Assembly (NCBI RefSeq): GCF_014201195.1
Contig: NZ_JACHDS010000001.1
Coordinates: forward strand, 5,332,001 to 5,396,000
Direction of reading: 5' to 3'
DNA from: Nocardiopsis mwathae
GTDB taxonomy: Bacteria; Actinomycetota; Actinomycetes; Streptosporangiales; Streptosporangiaceae
DNA: 64,000 nucleotides
Shown: piece by piece, positions 30,078 to 37,989 of the stretch
How the letters are laid out: the number at the start of each line of letters is the position of its first letter
Numbering within the stretch: the first letter of the stretch is position 1
Made by a program: the position numbers and the translations under genes
Notes under the pieces: model-generated
Told to the model about the DNA's origin: nothing
Database searches by the model: none
The model's input: only the letters and a program-made list of their open reading frames with translations

Positions 30078-30240
30078 GGTGACGCGACGGCCCAGTCTCC
30101 TGACTCCCGGATCATCGCCTCCCCCGGCCTTCCGGCGCGCGTGCGCGCCGTGGCCGTGACGTCTGGGTTCGACTTCCCGGTCACAGTGGCGGGACCGTGC
30201 CGGATTCGCACCGGCTTCCTGGTTTCCGTCGCCACTGGCG
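30078..30240 (-). promoter_or_regulatory. Cobalamin riboswitch upstream of btuFC
   Basis: Read on the minus strand this region has all core parts of the B12 aptamer: GGAAGCCGGTGCGAATCCGG, then CCCGCCACTGTGACCGGGAAG (B12 box), the GACGTC stem, and GGGAGTCAGGAGACTGGGCC at the 3' side. Closing-stem strands GTGGCGACGG and CCGTCGCGTCAC pair. A GC-rich hairpin region (30000-30070) follows before btuF and probably forms the expression platform. B12 binding would be expected to lower expression of uptake genes. Confidence 0.92.
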
Positions 30241-30598
30241 ATCGTAGGGCCAGGGCGGGAGGCCATATGGGGTGAAGCGGAAGAGCGGCATCAGATCGTG
30301 ATCTTGAGCACGAAGTGGTGCGGGACACCAGGTGGAGGGGTGTGCGTCACTGGGTCAAGGTAAAGCCATGACCTGCCTATATGTACCCTTCGTTACGGTA
30401 AATGTCGGGTCGGACAAGGTCTGGACGGACTGGATGGCCGACCGAACAACCCTGGACGACCCAGGCATCGGCCAGGTCTCGAAGCAGTGACCAAGTCCAT
30501 ATCGGTCATTGCCATACGTTTCACCCGCAAGACAGGATTCGGTCGATTCCTGTGATCTTCATCCGCATCCCGACGAGCAGAGAAAAGAGGGGAGCCGA

Positions 30599-32122
30599 GT
30601 GAGCAGTTCGATGGTGGCTTCGACCGTCACCTTCGCCATGTACTTCGTGGCGATGGTCGCGATCGGGCTCTGGGTCTACAAGCGGACGACCTCCCTGTCC
30701 GACTTCGTCCTCGGCGGCCGCCAGCTGAACAGCTGGGTGGCGGGCCTGAGCGCGAACGCGAGCGACTTCAGCGCGTGGCTGCTCCTGGGGCTCCCCGGAG
30801 CGATCTACCTCTCCGGCCTCGGCGAGGCGTGGATCGCCGTGGGCCTCGCGATCGGCTTCGCCGCCAGCTGGTACCTGATCGCCGGCCGGCTGCGCGTCTA
30901 CACCGAGCGCGCCACCGACGCCCGCAACGGCGGCGAGTCGAACTCGCTCACCCTCTCCTCCTACCTGGAGAACCGGTTCAGTGACCACAGCGGCGTGCTG
31001 CGCGGCGTATCGGCCATCCTGATCCTGCTCTTCTACCTCTTCTACGTGGCTTCCGGCCTGGTCGCCATGGGCGGCCTCTTCGAGAGCGTCTTCGGTTTCT
31101 CCGCGAACGTCGCGATCATCGTCGGCGTCTCGATCGTCGTCCTCTACACCTTCCTCGGCGGCTTCCTCGCGGTCAGCTACACCGACGTCATCCAGGCCGT
31201 GATGATGTGGCTGGCGCTGCTCATCGTCCCGATCGTGGCACTCGTCGCCGTCATGTCCGACCCGGCCGTCGGCCACGAGCTCGACGCCGCCACCATCCTC
31301 GGCGGCGTCTCGGCGGAGGGCGAGTGGACCCTGGGCCACGCCCTGGCCCCCATCGCGATCATCTCCGGCCTGGCCTGGGGCATCGGCTACCTCGGCCAGC
31401 CGCACATCCTCGCCCGCTTCATGGGCATCCGCTCGGCCAAGGCCGTACCGCAGGCCGCCATCATCAGCGTCGGATGGGCGGTCACCGCCATGTCGCTGGC
31501 GCTGATCGTCGGCTTCACCGGCGTCGTCTTCTTCGACGCCCCTCTGGACGACCCCGAGCAGGTCTTCCCGCAGCTCATCCAGGCTCTGATGAACCCGTGG
31601 GTGGCCGGTCTGCTGCTCGCCGCCATCCTCGCCGCGGTCATGAGCACCGCCGACTCCCAGCTCCTGGTCGCCTCCTCGGCGCTCACCGAGGACGGCTACC
31701 GGGCGTTCATCAAGCGCGACGCCCCGCCGATGCAGCTGGTGTGGGTCAGCCGCGCCGCGGTCGTCCTCGTCGCCGCGGTCGCCGCGACGATCGCACTGTC
31801 GGGCAACCGGACCATCATGGACCTGGTCGGCTACGCCTGGGCCGGGTTCGGCGCCGGGTTCGGCCCGGTCATCCTGCTGTCGCTCTACTGGCGCAAGATG
31901 AACCGCGCGGGCGCGCTGGCCGGGATGGTCGGCGGCGGTGCCACCGCCGTCATCTGGACCGAGCTCGACGCCCGGGTCCTGGAGACCGGCCTGTACGCCA
32001 TGGTCCCGGCGGTGATCGTCAGCGTCATCGCGATCTTCGCCTTCAACCGGCTCGGGACGGCCTCCACGCAGATGGAGGAGGACTTCGACCGGGTGGATAC
32101 CGAGGCGAAGGCGGCCGCCTGA
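30599..32122 (+). CDS. putP: Sodium/proline symporter (SSS family)
   Basis: This 507-residue protein is a PutP-type sodium:solute symporter with 12-13 membrane helices. Typical features include SDFVLGGRQLNSWVAGLSANASDFSAWLLLGLPGA, TFLGGFLAVSYTDVIQ, GYLGQPHILARFMGI and the sodium-site region ILAAVMSTADSQLLV. It imports proline with sodium for nutrition or osmoprotection. The GTG at 30599 has AGGGGAG 5 bases upstream. The preceding 30241-30598 holds no gene; an AT-rich segment around 30375-30405 may be its promoter. It is followed by a terminator. Confidence 0.94.
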   Translation: MSSSMVASTVTFAMYFVAMVAIGLWVYKRTTSLSDFVLGGRQLNSWVAGLSANASDFSAWLLLGLPGAIYLSGLGEAWIAVGLAIGFAASWYLIAGRLRVYTERATDARNGGESNSLTLSSYLENRFSDHSGVLRGVSAILILLFYLFYVASGLVAMGGLFESVFGFSANVAIIVGVSIVVLYTFLGGFLAVSYTDVIQAVMMWLALLIVPIVALVAVMSDPAVGHELDAATILGGVSAEGEWTLGHALAPIAIISGLAWGIGYLGQPHILARFMGIRSAKAVPQAAIISVGWAVTAMSLALIVGFTGVVFFDAPLDDPEQVFPQLIQALMNPWVAGLLLAAILAAVMSTADSQLLVASSALTEDGYRAFIKRDAPPMQLVWVSRAAVVLVAAVAATIALSGNRTIMDLVGYAWAGFGAGFGPVILLSLYWRKMNRAGALAGMVGGGATAVIWTELDARVLETGLYAMVPAVIVSVIAIFAFNRLGTASTQMEEDFDRVDTEAKAAA

Positions 32123-32146
32123 GTCACTTCGGCCCCTTGATGCGAC

Positions 32147-32179
32147 AGGGCCCACCGGCACCCGCTGCCGGTGGGCCCT
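32147..32179 (+). terminator. Terminator of putP
   Basis: Perfect 14-base arms (32147-32160 and 32166-32179) with a 5-base loop lie 25 bases after the putP stop. Confidence 0.8.
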
Positions 32180-32257
32180 CGTGCGTTCACCGGGGCATTT
32201 GTGACGGAGCGCTGGTCGGGGCACTCTGGTGCGTAATCGCCGCGTAAAGGTAGAACG

Positions 32258-32836
32258 GTGTACATGTCCGCCAGCAACGATCACCCCGCTGTGTGGTCCC
32301 GGCTCGACGTCTCCGAAGGCCTCGGGCTGGGCGCACTCATCGCCGAACCGGACGGCTTCCGGCTGGAGGCGACCGAGGTCGTCGTCGACCGGGGCACCCG
32401 CTACTCGTGCCGCTTCACCGTGCGGGCCGACCTGGGGTGGGTGACCCGCGCCGTGCGGGTCGAGATCCTCTCCGGTGATGGCGTACGCACCCTCGCACTG
32501 GAGTCGAAGGGCACCCACTGGCTGCGCGACGGCGCGCCCGCCCCCGAACTGGAGGGGTGCGTGGACGTGGACGTCGCCTCCACCCCCCTGACCAACACCC
32601 TGCCCATCCGCCGCCTGGGACTGCGCCCGGGCGAGTCCCGCGACATCGCGGTCGCCTGGATCGACATCCCCGACCTGCGGGTGCGGCGGGTGACCCAGCG
32701 CTACACCCGCCACCAGTCCGCCGAGGGGCGCGGGCGCTACGTCTACCGCGCACCCGACCACGGCAGCTACGAGCTCACCGTCGACCGCGACGGCCTCATC
32801 GTCGACTACGAGGGCTTCGCCGCCCGCGTCACCTGA
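32258..32836 (+). CDS. Putative glycolipid-binding (DUF1089) protein
   Basis: The 192-residue beta-rich cytosolic protein matches the DUF1089/COG3554 family, annotated as putative glycolipid-binding with no proven role. Conserved-looking parts include GTRYSCRFTVRADLGWVTRAV, FTNTLPIRRL-like TPLTNTLPIRRLGL and the C-terminal YRAPDHGSYELTVDRDGLIVDYEGFA. The GTG at 32258 has AAGG 7 bases upstream; the ATG two codons later is also possible. The gene ends just before a perfect 31-bp inverted repeat. Confidence 0.8.
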   Translation: MYMSASNDHPAVWSRLDVSEGLGLGALIAEPDGFRLEATEVVVDRGTRYSCRFTVRADLGWVTRAVRVEILSGDGVRTLALESKGTHWLRDGAPAPELEGCVDVDVASTPLTNTLPIRRLGLRPGESRDIAVAWIDIPDLRVRRVTQRYTRHQSAEGRGRYVYRAPDHGSYELTVDRDGLIVDYEGFAARVT

Positions 32837-32844
32837 CCTTTCTT

Positions 32845-32916
32845 CTTCCGCTGGTCTCGGGAGCATCGACCGAATCGCGGCGAGAATTCGGTCGATGCTC
32901 CCGAGACCAGCGGAAG
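32845..32916. repeat. Perfect 31-bp inverted repeat (palindrome family variant)
   Basis: Arms 32845-32875 and 32886-32916 are perfectly complementary around a 10-base loop. The outer part CTTCCGCTGGTCTCGGGA is a variant of the TTCCGTTGATCTCGGA seen in the other family members, while the inner half is unique. It follows the DUF1089 gene by 8 bases and precedes nadE on the same strand, so it is not restricted to convergent genes. Confidence 0.9.
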
Positions 32917-33006
32917 GTCGGGGCCCCGGGGCGGCCCCGTGTGCGGTTCGCGGGGGAGTGTTCGGAATAATCCGACGCGCTCGCCTATGGAACGGGAAGA
33001 CCCCTC

Positions 33007-33882
33007 ATGACGCAGTCCGACCTGTCCGACCTGTCCGTCCCGACCGACCCGACCGTCCCGACCGACCTGCGCGCGGCGCGCCGCGCCATCATCGCCGAGC
33101 TGGAGGTGGCCGAGGCCTTCGACGTCCGCGAGGAGATCGAGCGTCGGGTCGCCTTCCTCGCCGAGCGGCTCACCGGCACCGGCGCCACCGCGCTGGTCCT
33201 GGGCATCAGCGGCGGCGTGGACTCCATGACCGCCGGACGGCTGTGCCGGCTCGCCGCCGACCGGGTGCGCGCGGACGGCCGCCGCGCCGAGTTCATCGCG
33301 ATGCGCCTGCCCTACGGGGTGCAGTCCGACGAGGACGACGCCGCCCGCGCCGTCGCGTTCGGCGCCCCCGACCGCTGCCTGACCGTCGACGTGCGACCGG
33401 CCACCGACGCGCTGGCCGCGTCCCTCACCGCCTCCGGCCTGGGCTTCCGCGACGACGCGGCGCGCGACTTCGTTCTCGGCAACGCCAAGGCCCGCGAGCG
33501 CATGGTGGCGCAGTACGCGGTCGCCGGGGCCGTCGGCGGGCTGGTGGTCGGCACCGACCACGCGGCAGAGGCGGTCACCGGGTTCTTCACCAAGTTCGGC
33601 GACGGCGCGGCCGACGTGGTGCCGCTGACCGGGCTGACCAAGCGGCGGGTGCGGGCCGTGGCCGCCGAGCTCGGGGCGCCGCGGGACCTGGTGGACAAGA
33701 CGCCCACCGCCGACCTGGAGTCGCTGGCCCCGCAGAAGCCCGATGAGGAGGCGCTGGGGCTGACCTACGACGAGATCGACGACTTCCTCGAAGGGCGCCC
33801 GGTGGACGACCGCGTCACCCGCGCGCTCGTCGACCGCTTCCGCGCGACCGCGCACAAGCGCGCCCTGCCCACCGCCCCCTGA
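33007..33882 (+). CDS. nadE: Ammonia-dependent NAD+ synthetase
   Basis: NadE amidates nicotinic acid adenine dinucleotide to NAD+ using ammonia and ATP. The 291-residue protein has the PP-loop ATP pyrophosphatase motif LGISGGVDSM, and NAKARERMVAQYAVAG, GTDHAAEAVTGFFTKFGDGAADV and the C-terminal TPTADLESLAPQKPDEEALG loop that covers the active site. It lacks a glutaminase domain, so it uses free ammonia. The first 20 residues are encoded by imperfect short repeats (SDLSDLSVPTDPTVPTDL), an odd local expansion outside the conserved core. The ATG at 33007 is used. Confidence 0.95.
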   Translation: MTQSDLSDLSVPTDPTVPTDLRAARRAIIAELEVAEAFDVREEIERRVAFLAERLTGTGATALVLGISGGVDSMTAGRLCRLAADRVRADGRRAEFIAMRLPYGVQSDEDDAARAVAFGAPDRCLTVDVRPATDALAASLTASGLGFRDDAARDFVLGNAKARERMVAQYAVAGAVGGLVVGTDHAAEAVTGFFTKFGDGAADVVPLTGLTKRRVRAVAAELGAPRDLVDKTPTADLESLAPQKPDEEALGLTYDEIDDFLEGRPVDDRVTRALVDRFRATAHKRALPTAP

Positions 33883-34013
33883 GGCCGCTGCGCCCCATCC
33901 CGCACCGGACTGTCACACCCGCCCGCCACGCTGGGGGCGGGTGGTGCCGCGTTCGCGCGCCCTCGTCCCGCCGCGAAGCCGACGACCGGGAATCGATCCG
34001 CCTCGCCGGGGGG

Positions 34014-34044
34014 TTGACCTCAACAATGCTTGAGGATTTAGCGT
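34014..34044 (+). promoter_or_regulatory. SoxR-type promoter
   Basis: A -35 TTGACC (34014-34019) and -10 TAGCGT (34039-34044) are separated by 19 bases, the long spacer typical of MerR-family targets. Between them lies the 18-bp dyad CCTCAACAATGCTTGAGG (34018-34035), which closely matches the known SoxR box (CCTCAA...TTGAGG). It lies about 75 bases before the ABC exporter start. No soxR gene is in the window. Confidence 0.8.
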
Positions 34045-34118
34045 CGTGATCGTGGCCGGGCGACGTGTCCCACCGCCCGCCCGACCGACCTGACTCCCCG
34101 ACGAACCGGTGGTGTGGC

Positions 34119-36038
34119 ATGAGCAGCATGGAAGTCACCGCGTGGCATCAGCTCTACAACTCGATGCACGCCCAACAGGACCGGCGCCCCTTCTCCAAGA
34201 AGACCCTGCGGCGCATCGCCTCCTTCGCCCGCCCGCACCGACGACGCCTCGCACTGTTCATCCTGCTCAGCATCGTCTCCGCGGTGCTGGCCGTCGCCAC
34301 CCCGGTCCTCGCCGGCCGCGTGGTCGACGCGATCGTCGGCGGCTCCGCGGTCACCCTCATCGCCCAGCTCGCGGTGCTCATCGCGGTCATCGCCCTCGCC
34401 GAGGCCGGGGTCGGCCTGGTCACCCGCTACCTGTCGGCGAGCATCGGCGAGGGCGTCATCGTCGACCTGCGCACCGCCGTCTACGACCACGTGCAGCGCA
34501 TGCCGGTCGCGTTCTTCACCCGAACCCGCACCGGAGCGCTGGTCAGCAGGCTCAACAACGACGTCATCGGTGCGCAGCGGGCCTTCAGCGACATCCTGTC
34601 CAACGTCGTCGGCAGCTTCGTGACGCTCGTCCTCGCGCTCGCCGTGATGATCTCGCTGTCCTGGCAGATCACCCTCCTCTCCCTCGTCCTCCTCCCGGTG
34701 TTCGTCCTGCCCGCCCGCCGCATGGGCAGCAAGCTCGCGCGGCTGGAGCGCGAGGCGGCCGACCACGACGCCGCCATGGGCACGCAGATGACCGAGCGGT
34801 TCTCCGCCGCCGGGGCCACCCTGATCAAGCTGTTCGGCCGCCCCTCCGACGAGTCGGCCGAGTTCGCCCGCCGGGCGAGCCGGGTGCGCGACATCGGGGT
34901 CCGCACCGCCATGACGCAGGAAGTCTTCATCACCGCGCTGACCCTCGTCTCCGCCCTCGCGCTCGCCCTCGTCTACGGGCTCGGCGGCTTCTTCGCCATC
35001 GGCGGGACACTGGAGGCCGGAGCGGTCGTCGCCCTCGCGATGCTGCTCACCCGGCTGTACGCGCCGCTGACGTCCCTGGCCGGGGCGCGCGTGGAGGTCA
35101 TGAGCGCGCTGGTCAGCTTCGACCGGGTCTTCGAGGTCCTGGACCTCAAGCCGCTCATCGAGGAGAAGCCCGACGCCCGCACGGTCCCCGAGGGGCCGGT
35201 GTCGGTCGAGTTCGACGGTGTGGGCTTCGGCTACCCCTCGGCCGACAAGGTCTCGCTGGCCTCCCTGGAGGAGGTCGCCACCCTCGACACCCGCGGCGGC
35301 GAGCGCGTCCTCCACGACGTGTCGTTCCGCGCCGAACCCGGGCGGATGGTGGCGCTCGTGGGCTCCTCCGGGGCCGGCAAGTCGACCATCGCCCAACTGC
35401 TACCCCGCCTCTACGACGTCGACGAGGGCGCCGTACGGCTGTCCGGTGTCGACGTCCGGGACCTCACCGCGGACTCGGTCCGCGAGACGATCGGCATGGT
35501 CACCCAGGACGGGCACCTCTTCCACGAGTCGGTTCGGGCCAACCTGCGCCTCGCCCGGCCGGAGGCGACCGACGAGGAGCTGTGGGACGCGCTGCGCCGC
35601 GCCCGGCTCGACGACCTCATCGCGGCCATGCCCGACGGGCTGGACACCATCGTGGGCGAGCGCGGCTACCGGCTCTCCGGCGGGGAGCGCCAGCGCCTGA
35701 CCATCGCGCGGCTGCTGCTGGCCCGCCCCCAGGTGGTGATCCTCGACGAGGCCACCGCGCACCTCGACTCCACCTCCGAGGCGGCGGTGCAGGCGGCGCT
35801 GGGCGAGGCGCTGTCCGGACGGACGGCCGTGGTCATCGCGCACCGGCTCTCCACCATTCAGGCCGCCGACCTCATCCTGGTCGTCGAGGCCGGACAGGTC
35901 GTGGAGCGCGGCACGCACGCCGAGTTGCTGGCCGAGGGCGGCCGCTACGCGGAGCTGCACCGCACCCAGTTCGACTCCTCACCGACTTCCGAGCCGAACG
36001 AGCGGGAACTGGCCCTGGAGTCACAGCCCACCCCCTGA
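34119..36038 (+). CDS. ABC exporter half-transporter (fused membrane and ATPase domains)
   Basis: This 639-residue protein has a type I exporter membrane domain with six helices (about residues 45-330) and a C-terminal ATPase. Walker A (GSSGAGKST), Q-loop (MVTQDGHLF), signature (RLSGGERQRL), Walker B (VVILDEAT) and H-loop (IAHRLST) are all present, so it should be active as a homodimer. The substrate is unknown. In Streptomyces coelicolor an ABC transporter belongs to the SoxR regulon, and the SoxR-type promoter here suggests export of redox-active compounds. The ATG at 34119 is chosen; an ATG at 34128 is possible. A long palindrome follows the stop. Confidence 0.93.
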   Translation: MSSMEVTAWHQLYNSMHAQQDRRPFSKKTLRRIASFARPHRRRLALFILLSIVSAVLAVATPVLAGRVVDAIVGGSAVTLIAQLAVLIAVIALAEAGVGLVTRYLSASIGEGVIVDLRTAVYDHVQRMPVAFFTRTRTGALVSRLNNDVIGAQRAFSDILSNVVGSFVTLVLALAVMISLSWQITLLSLVLLPVFVLPARRMGSKLARLEREAADHDAAMGTQMTERFSAAGATLIKLFGRPSDESAEFARRASRVRDIGVRTAMTQEVFITALTLVSALALALVYGLGGFFAIGGTLEAGAVVALAMLLTRLYAPLTSLAGARVEVMSALVSFDRVFEVLDLKPLIEEKPDARTVPEGPVSVEFDGVGFGYPSADKVSLASLEEVATLDTRGGERVLHDVSFRAEPGRMVALVGSSGAGKSTIAQLLPRLYDVDEGAVRLSGVDVRDLTADSVRETIGMVTQDGHLFHESVRANLRLARPEATDEELWDALRRARLDDLIAAMPDGLDTIVGERGYRLSGGERQRLTIARLLLARPQVVILDEATAHLDSTSEAAVQAALGEALSGRTAVVIAHRLSTIQAADLILVVEAGQVVERGTHAELLAEGGRYAELHRTQFDSSPTSEPNERELALESQPTP

Positions 36039-36047
36039 CGCCCGCAG

Positions 36048-36123
36048 CCCCTCCGTTGATCTCGGAGATACTGGGGTCTCACGGGCGATTTTCACCCCAG
36101 TATCTCCGAGATCAACGGAGGGG
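36048..36123. repeat. Perfect 30-bp inverted repeat (palindrome family)
   Basis: Arms 36048-36077 and 36094-36123 are perfectly complementary with a 16-base loop. The outer motif CTCCGTTGATCTCGGAGA is shared with the copies at 17194 and 54080, and the inner part is unique. It lies 10 bases after the ABC exporter stop and 28 bases beyond the end of the convergent S33 peptidase, so it could terminate both. Confidence 0.9.
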
Positions 36124-36150
36124 CGGGGAGGCGGGCCGGTCCGGGGCGGG

Positions 36151-37809
36151 CTAGCCGACCGGGCTCGCCTCCTCCTGTTCGTCGAGCATGTCCTGGACCT
36201 GGTCGGCCAGGGGCTCATCGGAGTCCGCGGCGGTGTCCCCAGCGTCCAGGTCAGGACGCGGAATACCCGGGCACGACGTCGTGCTGCCGGGCAGGATGCC
36301 GTCGATCAGGTAGTCGTCGATCTGCTCGGTGACGCACTCGTAACCCTCGCCGCCGTAGTAGGCGTGACCGCCGTCGTCCTCGACGATGACGAGGCTGTCG
36401 CGCAGCCGCTTGGCCATCGCCGGTCCGCCCTCGTAGGCCGTCTGGGGGTCGTACTCGCCCTGGACGACCACACCCGTCGGGTAGCCGTCTCGCTTCAGCT
36501 CCACCGGCTTCTCCGGCGGCGTGTAGGACCGGAACGTGCACGGCCAGGGGGCGACCACGGCGACGCCCCAGCCGTAGGGGTGCTTGTCGCGGTACTCGCG
36601 CATGTCGCGGTAGTAGACGTTGAGGTCGGTGGGCCAGTCGGCCTCGCACAGGACCGCGGTGGTGGTCCCGTTGTTCAGCTGGTCCCTGGACCTGGTCGCG
36701 ACCTTGGCGGCGGCCTCGGCCGCGTCCTCGGCGTCGGCCTGGGCCTCGGCGTCGGGCTCCTCGTCGTCCTCGTCGAGCGGGACGCCGTCGCGCAGCTTGG
36801 CCAGCGTTTCGGCGAACAGGTCCCACTGGCCCTGCCACCGGGCGAAGTCCCCCACATAGTCGTCGAAGACGGTCCGGTCGAGTTCGCCGACCGGCTCCTC
36901 GTTCAGCTTCTCGGCCAGGTCCTCGATGAGGGCGCGCACCGCCTCGGGGTCCTCGCCGAGCCCGAGCCTGTCGTCGTTGTCCGCGGCCCACTCGGCGAAC
37001 CGGTCGACGTTCTCGGTGAACGCGCGCGAGGCCGCCAGGAACTGGTCGCGCCAGACCATGTCGGGGTGGATCGAGGAGTCGAGGACGCTGCGGTCCAGCT
37101 GCCCCGGGAAGAGGCTGCCGTAGACGGCACCGAGGTAGGTGCCGTAGGAGAAGCCGAGGTAGTTGGTCTTCTCCTCGCCGAGTACGCCGCGGATGACGTC
37201 CATGTCGCGGGCGGTGTTGGCGGTGGTGATGTGGGGGCGCAGCGACCCGGCCGTCCGGTCGCAGCCCACTTCGGACTGGCGGGCGAACTCGGTGTAATCG
37301 TGCAGCTGGGCGTCGGTCGGCCGAGACGTCAGGTTGAAGTCCTCGAAGTCGACCGCCGAGCAGTTGACGTTGGTGGACTGCCCGACTCCGCGCGGGTCGA
37401 AGCCGATGAGGTCGTAGACCTCCCCGATCTTCTGGTCGCCGAGGTCGGCCGGTAGGTCCAGCCCGTCGCCGCCCGGCCCGCCGGGGTTGAGGAGGAGGAT
37501 GCCGCGCCGGTTCTCCTCGTCGGTGGCCTTGCGTCGGGAGATCGCGACGCGGATCTTCTCGCCCCTGGGGTTGGCGTAGTCCATGGGGACGGTGATCCTT
37601 GCGCACTCCAGATCCCCGAAGACGTCCTCCTCGCCGCATGGTTTCCAGGCGGGTTCCTGCTGGTAGAAGCTCTTGAGCTCGGGGGCGACCGATTCGCCCG
37701 GTTCGGCCGCGGCGGGCGGTGCCCAGGCGAGCACACCGCCCATCGCGACGAGGCCGAGCATGCTCCCGGCGGTGCCGAGGCGCCTGCCGGTTCTGCTGCT
37801 GAAGTCCAC
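36151..37809 (-). CDS. Secreted alpha/beta-hydrolase peptidase (S33), copy 2
   Basis: This 552-residue protein is a paralogue of the one at 25839-27509. The first 36 residues, containing the signal peptide, are identical to copy 1, and long identical blocks follow (for example ISRRKATDEENRRGILLLNP). The triad is kept: Ser in YLGFSYGTYLG, Asp in VVVQGEYDPQ and His in VEDDGGHAYYG. Differences cluster between residues 40-65, 135-165 and 255-330, which may alter substrate choice. It is expected to cut N-terminal peptides outside the cell. The end is next to a long palindrome. Confidence 0.9.
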   Translation of the reverse strand: MDFSSRTGRRLGTAGSMLGLVAMGGVLAWAPPAAAEPGESVAPELKSFYQQEPAWKPCGEEDVFGDLECARITVPMDYANPRGEKIRVAISRRKATDEENRRGILLLNPGGPGGDGLDLPADLGDQKIGEVYDLIGFDPRGVGQSTNVNCSAVDFEDFNLTSRPTDAQLHDYTEFARQSEVGCDRTAGSLRPHITTANTARDMDVIRGVLGEEKTNYLGFSYGTYLGAVYGSLFPGQLDRSVLDSSIHPDMVWRDQFLAASRAFTENVDRFAEWAADNDDRLGLGEDPEAVRALIEDLAEKLNEEPVGELDRTVFDDYVGDFARWQGQWDLFAETLAKLRDGVPLDEDDEEPDAEAQADAEDAAEAAAKVATRSRDQLNNGTTTAVLCEADWPTDLNVYYRDMREYRDKHPYGWGVAVVAPWPCTFRSYTPPEKPVELKRDGYPTGVVVQGEYDPQTAYEGGPAMAKRLRDSLVIVEDDGGHAYYGGEGYECVTEQIDDYLIDGILPGSTTSCPGIPRPDLDAGDTAADSDEPLADQVQDMLDEQEEASPVG

Positions 37810-37950
37810 AGCCTGTCCTTCCGGTGGGGATCGCCGACCTCACGCGCTGTGACGCGAAAGGGGCGATGTCGGACATGACGGTGGACGAGCCTAGGCAGGC
37901 CGGTGTGCCGCGCGGAACCGCTGAAAGTCGTAGTTCTTGTGGCTAGAACG
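37810..37950 (-). repeat. Upstream segment shared with S33 peptidase copy 1
   Basis: These bases match 27510-27650 almost throughout, including the TAGGCT -10-like box (37893-37888) and the GTTCT-N7-AGAAC dyad (37933-37949). Similarity stops abruptly just upstream of the dyad, marking one edge of the duplicated unit. Confidence 0.8.
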
Positions 37951-37989
37951 GCGATCGGGACGTCGGCGCTCGCCGACACGCCCCCGCAC

